NCBI GenBank assembly: GCA_913057925.1
Contig: CAJXPG010000031.1
Coordinates: 1-33,708 of the forward strand
Source: an uncultured Colwellia sp.
GTDB lineage: Bacteria > Pseudomonadota > Gammaproteobacteria > Enterobacterales > Alteromonadaceae
DNA: 33,708 nt
Direction: 5' to 3'
Below are positions 9,360 through 18,488 of the stretch, piece by piece. Position 1 is the stretch's first letter. Every line of letters starts with the position of its first letter. The notes under the pieces were generated by a model. It was given only the letters and a program-made list of their open reading frames with translations. It was not told the DNA's origin and made no database searches. Both the position numbers and the translations under genes were made by a program.

Positions 9360-9623
9360 CTACACTCGTTCAAGCACTAATTCAGTAAGACTTGCAACAC
9401 TTGCAAAATTTTCAGCACTGATATCGTCATCATCAAGAGCAATATCAAAATGCTCTTCTATTTCACCAATTAAAGTCACCAAGGCCATAGAGTCAAACTC
9501 AGCGATTGCGCCAAAAAGCTCTGTTTCTGCATGCCAAAAATCATCTTCATAACTAGGTATGATTGCCATTAATAATGTGATGAGCTGTGCTGACGTTTGC
9601 TGTGTGTTTTGTTCTGAAGTCAT
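9360..9623 (-). CDS. Acyl carrier protein of the PEP-CTERM/EPS locus
   Basis: An 87-aa acidic protein with the 4'-phosphopantetheine attachment motif EFDSMA (residues 42-47, Ser45) followed by the usual helix LVTLIGEIEEHFDIAL. Length and motif fit a stand-alone acyl carrier protein. It is not the fatty-acid AcpP, because it lacks the DSLD context and sits between an acyltransferase gene and two hydrolase genes. It would carry an acyl group on the phosphopantetheine arm in the cytoplasm, for transfer by or release from its neighbours. It is packed closely with the genes on both sides (3 nt and 9 nt). Confidence 0.85.
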   Translation of the reverse strand: MTSEQNTQQTSAQLITLLMAIIPSYEDDFWHAETELFGAIAEFDSMALVTLIGEIEEHFDIALDDDDISAENFASVASLTELVLERV

Positions 9624-9626
9624 TAT

Positions 9627-10721
9627 TTACTTTTTATTCCTTGTGAATAAATTAATTATTCGCGCTAAAAATAAGTGGCGAACTATTGCTAACTTACCAT
9701 ACAAAGTCTGGTGATTAAAAATTTGAAAGCTTTTTCGAATGCGTTTTGAGACCAACCAATCTGTTTTATAGCTTTCACTGCCCATACCAAACTCAATGTT
9801 ATTTACCTTATCTAAGCTAATAACATGTTCTGATAATGCGAGTGATAATAGTGAACCGACTGAAAACTGCTGATATTTGGGGCTGTAAGCTAATTTAAAA
9901 ATAGACGCCGTAACTGTAGGCTGATAATCATCGTTATTTGAATACTGTAAAAACCATAACTGAGCTGCTGCTGGCTCTTCATCTACCCATAACAAACCTA
10001 AACGGAGTTTATTTTCAGCTAACGCTGCCACACAGACTTGCTCGATAAATTCATAACTGAATTCATCACCTTTCCAACTTTGTTGATAAATTGTTTTGTA
10101 AGCAGTGAAAGCCGCTGAAAACTGTTCTATCGTGGTAATGATCTCTGTTCGATATGTATGCGCTTTAGCAAGTTTTTTTGCTCGCCTTTTAACAGTATTT
10201 CGTAGTTGACTAGGTCTTTGTAGGTAGTACTCTTGATAATCAGTAATATCTGCTTGAAAAACATTGTCAGTTTCAGAGAAAACACGCTGAAAAGGAAAGT
10301 AATCGTTTAACGACTGCTCAATAAGTTTACTCTCAAAAGGGCCCAGTAGCATGCTGCGCCAAGGAAAGTTACTTTCGATACAACTGAGCAAATGTTTAAT
10401 GTCAATATGACTTGGCTGATTAACAAAAATAGGCTCAGCTATTGCTGAATAGAAGCTTGTCAGTGAGCTAATCTTTTTACTGGCATTATCATGAATCAAA
10501 GGCCAAGCAATAATTAACTCAAGCTCATCATTACCTTCAGACTTGTATAGACAATGTACAATTACCGTTTGATTATCAGCAACCATATACTTAGAGGTTG
10601 CTGACAACCATGGCAAGGTGAGTTCAAATAGCCCTGCCTCAGGTATGCTTTTTTGATACTGATTGATAAAATCAGATAATGAAAGTTCGCGATAACGATA
10701 TTGCTCGCTCTCAATAACCAA
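9627..10721 (-). CDS. GNAT/FemAB-like acyltransferase (BioF2-type domain) of the EPS locus
   Basis: A 364-aa cytoplasmic protein with the double-GNAT layout of the CelD/BcsL (Pfam Acetyltransf_6) group. Key segments are RNTVKRRAKKL (174-184), AAAQLWFLQY (251-260), YQQFSVGSLLSLAL (283-296) and IEFGMGSESYKTDWL (309-323). Such proteins transfer acyl or aminoacyl groups to sugars or peptides. With an ACP gene immediately downstream, an ACP- or CoA-linked acyl donor and a sugar acceptor are plausible but inferred. The start is a TTG at 10721, six bases after the cpsG stop codon; the SD is weak and the next in-frame ATG is about 45 codons inside the conserved region. A PEP-CTERM FemAB-type label is possible. 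Confidence 0.7.
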   Translation of the reverse strand: MVIESEQYRYRELSLSDFINQYQKSIPEAGLFELTLPWLSATSKYMVADNQTVIVHCLYKSEGNDELELIIAWPLIHDNASKKISSLTSFYSAIAEPIFVNQPSHIDIKHLLSCIESNFPWRSMLLGPFESKLIEQSLNDYFPFQRVFSETDNVFQADITDYQEYYLQRPSQLRNTVKRRAKKLAKAHTYRTEIITTIEQFSAAFTAYKTIYQQSWKGDEFSYEFIEQVCVAALAENKLRLGLLWVDEEPAAAQLWFLQYSNNDDYQPTVTASIFKLAYSPKYQQFSVGSLLSLALSEHVISLDKVNNIEFGMGSESYKTDWLVSKRIRKSFQIFNHQTLYGKLAIVRHLFLARIINLFTRNKK

Positions 10722-10727
10722 CGTAAC

Positions 10728-12140
10728 TTACTCTGCTAGTAACAAAGCCAATACTTGCTTTGTTTTCTCTTGCATTAATGCTTCATCTGCTTTTGATTCT
10801 ACATTTAAACGGACAACCGGTTCAGTATTACTGCTACGTAAATTAAAACGCCAGTTTCCAAACTCCATGCTGATACCATCAGTTTTATCAATTATTTCAG
10901 CATCTTCTTGATAAAAAGCGAATACACGAGCAATCGCTGCTTTAGGATCATCAATTTTATTATTAATTTCACCTGATGATGGGTAAGCGGCAATGCGCTC
11001 TTTAACTAAACTTGATAGCGGCTGCTTACGTAAACACACCAACTCTGCAATCAATAACCATGGGATCATGCCGCTATCACAATAGAAAAAGTCTCTAAAG
11101 TAATGATGGGCACTCATTTCACCACCGTAAACCGCATCTTCACTACGCATACGTTCTTTAATAAAAGCGTGTCCAGTTTTACTTTGAATCGCTTGGCCAC
11201 CTGCTTGCTCGGCAATATCAATGGTATTCCAAGTTAAACGTGGATCATGAATAATTTTCGCTGATGATTTATCGCCTTCAACTTTACTTAAAAAGTTATC
11301 CGCTAATAAGCCAACAATATAATAGCCTTCAATGAAGTCGCCATTTTCATCAAACAAGAAGCAACGATCAAAATCACCATCCCAAGCGATACCCATATCA
11401 GCGCCATGTTCAATAACGGCGTCTCTCGTTGCTGCGCGGTTTTCAACCAATAGCGGATTAGGAATACCATTAGGGAAATTACCATCGGGTTGATGGTGTA
11501 CCTTAATAAACTCAACCGGCACATTTATGGCATTAAAAGCACTTTCAATAGCGTCAAGTGCTGGACCTGCCGTACCATTACCGGCATTAACCACAAGCTT
11601 TAATGGTGTAATGTTTTTATTGTCGATGTAAGTGAGTAAGTGCTCAGTGTAAGGCTTACTAATATCTACCGTACTTAACGTGCCTTTTTGTGCAACATCA
11701 ATGAAATCATTTTTTTCAGCCAACGCTTGTATATCAAAAAGACCGGTATCGCCACTAATCGGCTTAGAGTTTTCTCGAACCAACTTCATACCGTTGTAAT
11801 CAATCGGGTTATGACTTGCGGTAACCACAATGCCGCCGTCACAATTTAAATGACTGGTGGCAAAGTAAATATGCTCAGTTCCCGCTAGGCCCAAATCGAT
11901 AACGTTACTACCGCCATCCATTAAACCTTGAGCAAGCGATTGCTTTAATTCATCACTGGTTAAGCGAATGTCACCACCAACCACTACAGTTTTTGCTTGG
12001 GTATGTTGAGCGAAAGCACGACCAACACGATAGGCAACATCAGTGTTTAATTGTTCGCCTAACTTGCCACGGATATCGTACGCTTTAAAGCAAGTGATGG
12101 CTGAAGGGCCTGTAGTTAAGGCAACGGAAGCAGATGTCAT
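10728..12140 (-). CDS. cpsG: Phosphomannomutase CpsG/ManB
   Basis: A 470-aa alpha-D-phosphohexomutase. It has the phosphoserine loop TASHNP (107-112, Ser109), the metal loop DGDFDR (254-259), the sugar-recognition loop [12 protein letters not shown] (339-350) and the phosphate-binding loop RSSNTEP (435-441). GEMSAHHYF is typical of phosphomannomutases rather than phosphoglucosamine mutases. It converts mannose-6-P to mannose-1-P for GDP-mannose. It heads the EPS cluster, 36 nt downstream of ubiK on the same strand, so read-through from ubiK is possible. SD AAGGA is about 10 nt before the ATG. Phosphoglucomutase side activity is possible. Confidence 0.92.
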   Translation of the reverse strand: MTSASVALTTGPSAITCFKAYDIRGKLGEQLNTDVAYRVGRAFAQHTQAKTVVVGGDIRLTSDELKQSLAQGLMDGGSNVIDLGLAGTEHIYFATSHLNCDGGIVVTASHNPIDYNGMKLVRENSKPISGDTGLFDIQALAEKNDFIDVAQKGTLSTVDISKPYTEHLLTYIDNKNITPLKLVVNAGNGTAGPALDAIESAFNAINVPVEFIKVHHQPDGNFPNGIPNPLLVENRAATRDAVIEHGADMGIAWDGDFDRCFLFDENGDFIEGYYIVGLLADNFLSKVEGDKSSAKIIHDPRLTWNTIDIAEQAGGQAIQSKTGHAFIKERMRSEDAVYGGEMSAHHYFRDFFYCDSGMIPWLLIAELVCLRKQPLSSLVKERIAAYPSSGEINNKIDDPKAAIARVFAFYQEDAEIIDKTDGISMEFGNWRFNLRSSNTEPVVRLNVESKADEALMQEKTKQVLALLLAE

Positions 12141-12176
12141 AGTTGATTCATCCTTGATAGGTTGGAAAAGGGAAAT

Positions 12177-12428
12177 TTATTTTTCAGCGATTTGCGCTTC
12201 TAGTTCAGCTAACTTAGTTTCTAACTCAGCTAACTTAGCACGTGTTTTTAGTAAAACTTGAGTTTGCACATCAAACTCTTCACGGGTTACTACATCAAGT
12301 TGTGACAATTTACTTTGCATTACCGTTTTTGCTTTATCTTCTAGCTCATTGGCCATACTTTTCAAGCCAGGGGGAATAGACTCTGTCACTTGTTTGGCAA
12401 TTTCTTCAATTTTTTTAGCATTAAGCAT
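12177..12428 (-). CDS. ubiK: Ubiquinone biosynthesis accessory factor UbiK (YqiC, BMFP domain)
   Basis: An 83-aa protein with the N-terminal amphipathic segment MLNAKKIEEIAKQV, the family motif IPPGLKSMANELE (18-30) and a C-terminal coiled coil (LAELETKLAELEAQIAE). This is the BMFP/YqiC layout and length. UbiK helps aerobic coenzyme Q8 synthesis and forms a complex with UbiJ, whose gene is about 4 kb away here (16515-17186). It is transcribed away from the intergenic repeat region and just upstream of cpsG. Confidence 0.92.
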   Translation of the reverse strand: MLNAKKIEEIAKQVTESIPPGLKSMANELEDKAKTVMQSKLSQLDVVTREEFDVQTQVLLKTRAKLAELETKLAELEAQIAEK

Positions 12429-12804
12429 AATAATTTCTCATCAAATTTACTTAGAAGCATTGTAACTGTTTTGCCCTTGACTAAAAACAGGTAAAATACT
12501 CAGCTTGAAAGTTTATTTAGATAATGAAGTTAAATACCACTTCCATTAAGCTCTTTCCCACTCAGCGAAAATTAAAAGGCTTAGAGGCAAGGCATTGATT
12601 GAAGAGAATGGTTACTCCCTTCTCAAAATAAATAACGCAGCATTGAAGCCTTTTAAATTCGCCCTTCGGGAGCTAATTAGCAAACTGATAACAGCGCAAA
12701 ATTAATGAAATATAGACTTACTATGTTTAACCAATTTTGCTTGTTCTAAGCTCGCTAATGTAGCTCTGAGTAGTGAATAACTTATTAGAATTGGTATTAA
12801 AGTA
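12429..12804. other. 376-bp non-coding ubiK-rep intergenic region
   Basis: This region separates divergent ubiK (-) and rep (+). It contains the MITE-like palindrome listed separately. A possible ubiK -10 (TACAAT on the minus strand at 12459-12464) lacks a convincing -35. No clear rep promoter was found; the bases directly before the rep ATG (TTAAAGTA) give only a weak SD. Confidence 0.5.
12543..12681. repeat. MITE-like imperfect palindromic element in the ubiK-rep intergenic region
   Basis: An 11-bp perfect inverted repeat, TTAAAAGGCTT (12572-12582) and AAGCCTTTTAA (12646-12656), is flanked by longer imperfect arms. Both sides read about ATTAaGCTC or ATTAgCTCC, then CGAA, then (A)TTAAAAGGCTT when the right arm is reverse-complemented. 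The ends carry a small CCCTTCGGG hairpin on the right only. No coding capacity is seen. From memory it resembles dispersed intergenic repeats of Colwellia-like genomes; no second copy occurs in this window. Confidence 0.55.
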
Positions 12805-14838
12805 ATGAAACTAAATCCCGGACAAAATGAAGCGGTAAAATTTGTAAGCGGTCCATGCTTAGTATTAGCAGGTGCTGGCTCAGGAAAAACCGGGGTTATT
12901 TGTCAGAAAATTGCCTATTTAATCCAAAAATGTGACTACAAAGCACGAAATATTGCTGCAGTAACTTTTACCAATAAAGCTGCGCGCGAGATGAAAGAGC
13001 GTATTCAAAAAATGCTCGGTCGCGATCTTACTCGTGGTTTAACAGTTTCTACTTTCCACTCTTTGGGTTTAGATATTGTCCGTCGTGAAATTAAAACGCT
13101 TGGATATAAACCCGGTTTCACCTTGTTTGATGATCAAGACACGCTAGCGTTACTTAAAGAATTAACCATTGATGAACTTGATGGCGATAAAGATTTACTC
13201 AGCAAATTACAAAGCATGATTTCTAATTGGAAGAATGATTTGTTTTTACCTGATGATGCCTTAAAAGCCGCAAGTGATGCTGATAGTCATGAGTATGCTG
13301 AATTTTATCAACGCTATCATAAACACATGAAAGCTTATAATGCCTTAGATTTTGATGACTTAATCCTTATCCCTACACTGTTAATGAAAAATTATCCTGA
13401 AGTGAGGGAACGTTGGCAGCACAAAATTCGTTACCTTTTAGTTGATGAATACCAAGATACTAACGCAAGTCAGTATGAACTCGTTAAGCATATAACCGGT
13501 GAACGAGGTCGCTTAACCGTTGTTGGAGATGATGACCAATCCATCTATTCATGGCGTGGTGCAAAACCAGAAAACTTAGTATTACTTGGTAAAGATTTTC
13601 CTACACTAAAGTTAATTAAATTAGAGCAAAACTATCGCTCTAGTGGCCGGATTTTAAAGTGTGCCAACGTATTGATTGCCAATAACCCGCACGTTTACGA
13701 TAAAGCCTTATTTAGTGAGCTTGCTTACGGTGTTGAACTGAGAGTCGTACAAGCGAAAAACGAAGAGCATGAAATAGAACGGGTTATTGGTGAATTAATT
13801 GGCCATCGTTTTATGAACCGCAGCCAATACAAAGATTACGCTATTTTATACCGAGGTAATCATCAGTCTCGTTTATTAGAAAAAGCCCTGATGCAAAACC
13901 GTATTCCTTACAAAATAAGTGGTGGTACTTCCTTTTTCTCTCGCGCAGAAATAAAGGACATCATGGCCTATTTACGGGTATTGGTTAATCCAGATGATGA
14001 CAATGCTTTTTTACGCATAGTCAATGTCCCTAAGCGTGAATTAGGTCCTGCGACGCTAGAAAAACTTGGTACCTACGCCAACATGCGTCAAATCAGTATG
14101 TTTGCTGCTAGTTTTGAATTGGGCTTAGAGCAAACGTTAACCGGTCGTGCATTAATGAAGATGCAAGCATTTACCCAATGGCTCGTTGATATTGGTGACC
14201 AAGCTGAACGTGGTGATACTGCGGCAGTTTTACGATCAATGGTTCGCGAAATAAATTACGAAGATTTCCTCTACGATACCACCCCTAGTGCCAAAGGCGC
14301 AGAAATGCGCATGAAAAACGTCACTGAGCTATTTAGTTGGGTAACTCAGATGCTTGAAGGCAGTGATGATGAAGAACCGATGACCTTGCCACAAATAGTT
14401 ACCCGTTTAACACTGCGCGATATGATGGAACGTAACGAAGAAGAAGACAGCAACGATCAAGTACAACTGATGACACTTCATGCGTCTAAAGGACTCGAAT
14501 TTCCTTATGTGTTCTTGATTGGTATGGAAGAAGGTTTATTACCTCATCAAACTAGTATTGATGAAGGCAGCGTGGAAGAAGAGCGTCGTCTTGCTTATGT
14601 TGGCATTACCCGCGCCCAACGTGAGTTAATATTTACTTACGCACGAGAGCGCAGACAATTTGGTGAAGTTGCGCGTACAGAGGCGAGTAGATTCTTGCAT
14701 GAATTACCGCAAGATGATTTAAATTGGGAGTTAGGCGCTGCTAAGAAGAAAACAGAAGCGCACGTAGAACAGTCTAATAAGCAGGGTATCGCTGATATAC
14801 GAGCACGTCTTGCCAAAGCAAAAGAAGCTAAACAGTAA
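12805..14838 (+). CDS. rep: ATP-dependent DNA helicase Rep
   Basis: A 677-aa superfamily 1A (UvrD/Rep) 3'-5' helicase. It has Q-motif Gln7, Walker A AGAGSGKT (22-29), motif Ia [11 protein letters not shown], Walker [11 protein letters not shown] (211-220), motif [18 protein letters not shown] (239-253), motif IV EQNYRS (274-279), motif [13 protein letters not shown] and motif [17 protein letters not shown]. The length and the short C-terminus match Rep (about 670 aa) rather than UvrD (about 720 aa). Rep is the accessory replicative helicase that clears protein-DNA roadblocks and supports restart. It is monocistronic and convergent with ubiB; no obvious intrinsic terminator lies in the 64-nt gap. 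Confidence 0.93.
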   Translation: MKLNPGQNEAVKFVSGPCLVLAGAGSGKTGVICQKIAYLIQKCDYKARNIAAVTFTNKAAREMKERIQKMLGRDLTRGLTVSTFHSLGLDIVRREIKTLGYKPGFTLFDDQDTLALLKELTIDELDGDKDLLSKLQSMISNWKNDLFLPDDALKAASDADSHEYAEFYQRYHKHMKAYNALDFDDLILIPTLLMKNYPEVRERWQHKIRYLLVDEYQDTNASQYELVKHITGERGRLTVVGDDDQSIYSWRGAKPENLVLLGKDFPTLKLIKLEQNYRSSGRILKCANVLIANNPHVYDKALFSELAYGVELRVVQAKNEEHEIERVIGELIGHRFMNRSQYKDYAILYRGNHQSRLLEKALMQNRIPYKISGGTSFFSRAEIKDIMAYLRVLVNPDDDNAFLRIVNVPKRELGPATLEKLGTYANMRQISMFAASFELGLEQTLTGRALMKMQAFTQWLVDIGDQAERGDTAAVLRSMVREINYEDFLYDTTPSAKGAEMRMKNVTELFSWVTQMLEGSDDEEPMTLPQIVTRLTLRDMMERNEEEDSNDQVQLMTLHASKGLEFPYVFLIGMEEGLLPHQTSIDEGSVEEERRLAYVGITRAQRELIFTYARERRQFGEVARTEASRFLHELPQDDLNWELGAAKKKTEAHVEQSNKQGIADIRARLAKAKEAKQ

Positions 14839-14902
14839 CCCTCGCTGATATGACTATTAAATCAACACAACAAGCCTATAGAAGCTAAAAGTCAGCGTCT
14901 AA

Positions 14903-16471
14903 TTATAAAATAACAATAATCGCAGTGGCAATAATGATTGCAGCTGCAAAGACACTATAAATAACTCGCTGATTTTGCTTGGCTTGTTGATTAAGCATAG
15001 CTTGCATCAATTTCGTTTGTTGATGCTGATTTTCACGACTAGTTTTTAGGTAGTCATAAACTAAATCAGGCATTTCTGGCAGCTTTTCATTCCAAAAAGG
15101 TAGGTTTGCTTTAATTTTACTGTAAACCGCCTTAACGCCCATTTGCTCTTTTACCCAATTCTCTAAAAATGGTTTGGCTGTTTGCCATAAATCGAGTTGT
15201 GGGTACAACTGACGACCTAAACCTTCAATGTAAAGTAAGGTTTTTTGCAGAAGCACTAGTTGCGGTTGAACTTCCATATTAAAACGGCGTGCGGTATTAA
15301 ATAGGTTTACCAATACTTGACCAAAAGATATTTCAGAAAGCGGCTTGTTAAAAATGGGCTCACAAACTGTTCGGATTGCAAACTCAAATTCATCGACGCT
15401 GGTGTTAGCGGGAACCCAACCAGAATCGACATGTAATTGTGCAACTTTTCGGTAATCACGATTAAAAAAGGCAACAAAATTTTCGGCTAGGTAACGTTTA
15501 TCTTCACGGTTTAGCGTACCAACAATACCGCAATCAATAGCTATCCAAGTTGGGTCTGCTGGGTTATTAGCATCCACAAAGACATTGCCCGGGTGCATAT
15601 CCGCATGGAAAAAACTATCACGAAATACTTGCGTAAAGAACACCTCAACACCGCGCTCAGCTAATAGCTTCATATCCACGCCAAGCTGATTCAAGGTATC
15701 AACATCGCCAACACCTATGCCGTAGATACGCTCCATCACTAAAACATTTTTAAAACTATACTGACTATGAATTTCAGGCACATATAGCGCTTTATCGTAA
15801 TCACTGCCTTGTTCAAAATTGCGCTTTAACTGTATAGCATTAGCGGCTTCACGGTTAAGGTCTAACTCATCTAAAATAGTCTTGCGGTATTCTTCGACCA
15901 CTTCTTTTGGTCGTAAGCGCTTACCATCAGGCAACCAACGGGCAACAATGCCGGCAAACAAGGACATCACCTTGATATCAGCTAAAATAGTTTTGCTTAT
16001 ATTTGGACGTAGTACTTTAATAACAACTTTTTCTTCGTTGTTTCCCTCAATCAATGTTGCAGTATGTACTTGAGCAATTGAAGCAGAGGCCAGTGGCACA
16101 AGATCAAAGTCGTGGAAGTGTGTTTCAAATACTTCCAAACCCATAGCATCAATAATAATTTGCTGTGCTTGCTCACCTGAAAAAGGGCTCACTTTGTCTT
16201 GCAGTAGCGCTAGCTCATCGGCTAACTCTGGCGGCAATAGATCACGGCGTGTTGATAGCATTTGACCAAATTTAATAAATACTGGACCTAATGTTTCAAT
16301 AGCCAGACGAAAACGTTGTTCAGGGGTTTTATCTTTATGCTTGTTCCTTAACCAAAAGGCGCTTGCGCGACCTACTTTGGCATACCAAGGCAGCATGCCT
16401 CGAGGTACCATTTCATCTAAACCAAAATGTAAGAAGGTTTTAACTATTTGATAAAGACGTTGGCTACTCAC
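14903..16471 (-). CDS. ubiB: Ubiquinone biosynthesis ATPase/kinase-like protein UbiB
   Basis: A 522-aa member of the UbiB/ADCK atypical kinase family. It has the KxGQ motif KFGQ (67-70), an Ala-rich loop SASIAQVH (129-136), Lys152 in VIKVLRP, catalytic-loop HADMHPGN (289-296) and DCG (313-315) replacing DFG. A C-terminal hydrophobic segment (about 503-522) gives one membrane anchor, whereas E. coli UbiB (546 aa) has two. It acts at the inner membrane in CoQ assembly, probably in lipid or intermediate handling. The start is GTG at 16471, which aligns with the E. coli N-terminus; the AGGA upstream is 13 nt away, longer than ideal. It is the last gene of ubiE-ubiJ-ubiB. Confidence 0.94.
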   Translation of the reverse strand: MSSQRLYQIVKTFLHFGLDEMVPRGMLPWYAKVGRASAFWLRNKHKDKTPEQRFRLAIETLGPVFIKFGQMLSTRRDLLPPELADELALLQDKVSPFSGEQAQQIIIDAMGLEVFETHFHDFDLVPLASASIAQVHTATLIEGNNEEKVVIKVLRPNISKTILADIKVMSLFAGIVARWLPDGKRLRPKEVVEEYRKTILDELDLNREAANAIQLKRNFEQGSDYDKALYVPEIHSQYSFKNVLVMERIYGIGVGDVDTLNQLGVDMKLLAERGVEVFFTQVFRDSFFHADMHPGNVFVDANNPADPTWIAIDCGIVGTLNREDKRYLAENFVAFFNRDYRKVAQLHVDSGWVPANTSVDEFEFAIRTVCEPIFNKPLSEISFGQVLVNLFNTARRFNMEVQPQLVLLQKTLLYIEGLGRQLYPQLDLWQTAKPFLENWVKEQMGVKAVYSKIKANLPFWNEKLPEMPDLVYDYLKTSRENQHQQTKLMQAMLNQQAKQNQRVIYSVFAAAIIIATAIIVIL

Positions 16472-16514
16472 GGCGGGTATTATTTCCTATCAGTTGGTCT
16501 AACTAGGGGCAAGA

Positions 16515-17186
16515 TTATTTACTGGCGTAATCAGCAATCAATTTATCTACGCGCTTTGATATAGCTGATACATCATTAGCTATTTCTTTGGTTCGTTGGT
16601 TAAATGCCTTTATTTGACTTTTACTTACAACCAAACGTTTTTCATGTACGACATATTCGGTAAGATCTGCTTCTAACTGCTTGCTTTTAGTTAAAAACGA
16701 TTTGGTAACTTTATTACCAAACTGTAATAATTTATGCGTTGGTACGTCCCCAAGATGATTAGCTAGTTCTGATTGCCAATCAATTTCAAGTGATTGCGCA
16801 ATGTTGGCAAACTGTTGGGCAACTTTTAAATCACCACTGACATCTAATTCATCTTGCTTTATTAGCTGTGTTAGCGATTGATTATCTTTTAATTTTTTCA
16901 GCGTATATAAGCTTGTTTGAATACTACAATCACTCTGCTCTGCAAGTGTGCTTACAATAACAACTACCGGCTTACTGCTTGAATTAACACTAAAACTTAG
17001 GGGGAATGATAACTCTGCCAGTTTAAGTGTTAAGGTTTTTTGCGCCACGGCTGAAAACGAAACGCTGGTATTATTATTCAGCGCTAGCGCTTTATTTATT
17101 ATCAACTCAAGCGCTGCTGTCACTGCTTGTGGTAGTAACAGTTCATTGGCTATTTTACTGGCAGCTAGCTTAGTAAATATCGACAT
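16515..17186 (-). CDS. ubiJ: Ubiquinone biosynthesis accessory factor UbiJ (SCP2 domain)
   Basis: A 223-aa protein. The N-terminal two-thirds resembles an SCP2 sterol-carrier-like lipid-binding domain. The C-terminus is a helical coiled coil (IKAFNQRTKEIANDVSAISKRVDKLI) matching the part of UbiJ that pairs with UbiK. It lies between ubiE and ubiB as in most gammaproteobacteria and starts four bases after the ubiE stop, suggesting coupled translation. It helps organise the soluble Ubi complex and bind CoQ intermediates (family knowledge). Sequence conservation is low, so identification relies partly on position. Confidence 0.9.
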   Translation of the reverse strand: MSIFTKLAASKIANELLLPQAVTAALELIINKALALNNNTSVSFSAVAQKTLTLKLAELSFPLSFSVNSSSKPVVVIVSTLAEQSDCSIQTSLYTLKKLKDNQSLTQLIKQDELDVSGDLKVAQQFANIAQSLEIDWQSELANHLGDVPTHKLLQFGNKVTKSFLTKSKQLEADLTEYVVHEKRLVVSKSQIKAFNQRTKEIANDVSAISKRVDKLIADYASK

Positions 17187-17189
17187 AAA

Positions 17190-18005
17190 TTAAAATTTAT
17201 AACCTTTATGCAATGCCACCACGCCACCGGTTAAGTTTTTAAAGCTCGTTTGTTCAAAGCCAGCATTATCCATCATTGATTTTAAGGTTTCTTGATCAGG
17301 ATGCATACGAATTGATTCTGCTAAGTATTGATAGCTATCGCCGTCTTTAGCGACTATCTCGCCCATTTTAGGCAAAATATTAAATGAATAAAAATCATAA
17401 GCTTTATTAAGTAATTCATGTTCCGGTTTAGAAAACTCTAATACCAGTAAACGACCACCAGGCTTTAATACTGAATAGATAGAACGAAGTGCTTTATCTT
17501 TATCGGTAACATTACGTAAGCCAAAAGCAATGGTCACAATATCAAAAGTATTCTCTTCAAATGGCAAGTATTCGGCATTTGCTTGAACATACTCAATATT
17601 TTGCACCAAGCCCTTATCACGTAACTTATCACGACCAACATTTAACATAGAACTGTTAATATCGGCTAAAACCACTTTACCTTCACGGCCAACTAGTTGA
17701 GAAAACTTAGCTGTTAAATCGCCAGTACCGCCAGCTAAATCCAATACTTTGTTACCTGGGCGCACGCCACTTGCATCAATAGTAAAACGTTTCCATAGGC
17801 GATGAATACCAAACGACATCAAATCATTCATCACATCATATTGCTTAGCTACAGAGTGAAAAACACCAGCAACCATGGAAATTTTATCGTCTTTTTCTAT
17901 GGTTTTATAACCAAAATGGGTAGTACTGTTACCATCAATATTCATCGGTGTTTGTTGGCTTTTTGGTAAGTCATTTTCTTGCGGGATTTGATCTGAGGAT
18001 GACAT
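17190..18005 (-). CDS. ubiE: Bifunctional demethylmenaquinone/2-methoxy-polyprenyl-benzoquinol methyltransferase UbiE
   Basis: A 271-aa class I SAM methyltransferase. [24 protein letters not shown] (64-77), SAM motif [16 protein letters not shown] (87-101), [15 protein letters not shown] and [12 protein letters not shown] are near-identical to E. coli UbiE. It methylates C2 of the ubiquinone ring and converts demethylmenaquinone to menaquinone. The N-terminus has about 20 extra Ser/Gln/Pro-rich residues. An internal ATG at 17945 would give 251 aa, the E. coli length, but it has no visible SD. The upstream ATG at 18005 has a modest AAGTGA, so the start is unresolved. First gene of ubiE-ubiJ-ubiB. 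Confidence 0.95.
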   Translation of the reverse strand: MSSSDQIPQENDLPKSQQTPMNIDGNSTTHFGYKTIEKDDKISMVAGVFHSVAKQYDVMNDLMSFGIHRLWKRFTIDASGVRPGNKVLDLAGGTGDLTAKFSQLVGREGKVVLADINSSMLNVGRDKLRDKGLVQNIEYVQANAEYLPFEENTFDIVTIAFGLRNVTDKDKALRSIYSVLKPGGRLLVLEFSKPEHELLNKAYDFYSFNILPKMGEIVAKDGDSYQYLAESIRMHPDQETLKSMMDNAGFEQTSFKNLTGGVVALHKGYKF

Positions 18006-18201
18006 GGTATTTTCACTTAAAGCATTTTTAAAATATTAATTGCCGATAGTTTACTGTATGCATGCTAAATCACCAAACGTCCAGTAAGTTTTTTATTGAT
18101 CTAAGTAAATAAACGTCTTGTTAAATATGCCAATAAAACAAAGAAATTAACGAGCTAAAACGTAATAAAAAAACAAAAATGAAATAAAATTACATTTTTA
18201 C

Positions 18202-18230
18202 TTGCTTGTATAGAGCACTTACTCTATACT
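18202..18230 (+). promoter_or_regulatory. Sigma70-type promoter for the candidate small RNA
   Basis: -35 TTGCTT (18202-18207) and -10 TATACT (18225-18230) are separated by exactly 17 nt. Transcription would start near 18237, about 92 nt before the end of the terminator. It is one of the better sigma70 matches in the window. Confidence 0.6.
18208..18229. promoter_or_regulatory. Operator-like 22-bp dyad in the promoter spacer
   Basis: Perfect inverted repeat GTATAGAG (18208-18215), 6-nt centre, CTCTATAC (18222-18229). It fills the spacer and overlaps the -10 box, a classic position for a repressor or a MerR-like activator. It could also form an RNA hairpin if transcription begins further upstream. 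The regulator is unknown. Confidence 0.5.
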
Positions 18231-18236
18231 TCTCTT

Positions 18237-18329
18237 CGTTCCCTTTATGCGGACGCTTGTTGTAATAATTGAATATTCTAGCTTTCCTCATAGCTAACTC
18301 ACCGATAGCCTTTGCTATCGGTTTTTTTT
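18237..18329 (+). ncRNA. Candidate intergenic small RNA (about 90 nt)
   Basis: The segment is bounded by the promoter at 18202-18230 and by a strong intrinsic terminator at 18302-18329. No protein-coding gene is visible inside: a 16-codon frame from ATG at 18247 has no SD. The body is pyrimidine-rich and mostly unstructured before the terminator stem, typical of Hfq-binding trans-acting sRNAs. I do not recognise it as a known family (not RyhB, Spot 42, Qrr, GcvB or CsrB by inspection). An alternative is an attenuated leader of the downstream chemoreceptor gene. Confidence 0.5.
18302..18329 (+). terminator. Strong rho-independent terminator of the candidate small RNA
   Basis: Stem CCGATAGC (18302-18309) / GCTATCGG (18314-18321), a 4-nt loop CTTT, then eight T (18322-18329). 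There is no upstream plus-strand protein gene for it to serve: the nearest upstream gene, ubiE, reads the other way. Confidence 0.88.
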
Positions 18330-18488
18330 GTCCAAATTTTGATTGAAAACAAAATCTTTGCGACTTCTTTTTAGTATATTCATAAATACTCATATTATTA
18401 AGGTTCAGCGATACTTGCGAGGTATCTGAATAGCGGTAGACCTCAGCAGCAAAATATCGTCTCAATCAGCAAAAGCCAAGGATGAATA

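Larger units (their letters stand above)
18006..18488. other. 483-bp non-coding region between ubiE and the chemoreceptor gene
   Basis: This region separates divergent ubiE (-) and the NIT-domain chemoreceptor (+). 18006-18200 is very AT-rich and featureless except for ubiE upstream sequence. 18202-18329 holds a plus-strand promoter, dyad and terminator (small-RNA candidate, listed separately). 18330-18488 is the chemoreceptor leader, with small potential stems GATAC...GTATC (18409-18425) and GAGGT...ACCTC (18419-18444). Open frames on the minus strand here look like chance. Confidence 0.5.

Noticed and set aside
18042-18049. GCCGATAG resembling the -10 box of a FliA (sigma28) promoter for the chemoreceptor
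   Set aside because: No TAAA-type -35 lies at the right distance, and it is about 440 nt upstream of the gene with a strong terminator in between.
18190-18465. Minus-strand frame of 91 codons upstream of the chemoreceptor gene
   Set aside because: It runs across the small-RNA terminator and promoter in the opposite direction, has no recognisable domain, and has unusual Lys/Arg/Tyr-rich composition. It is more likely chance.
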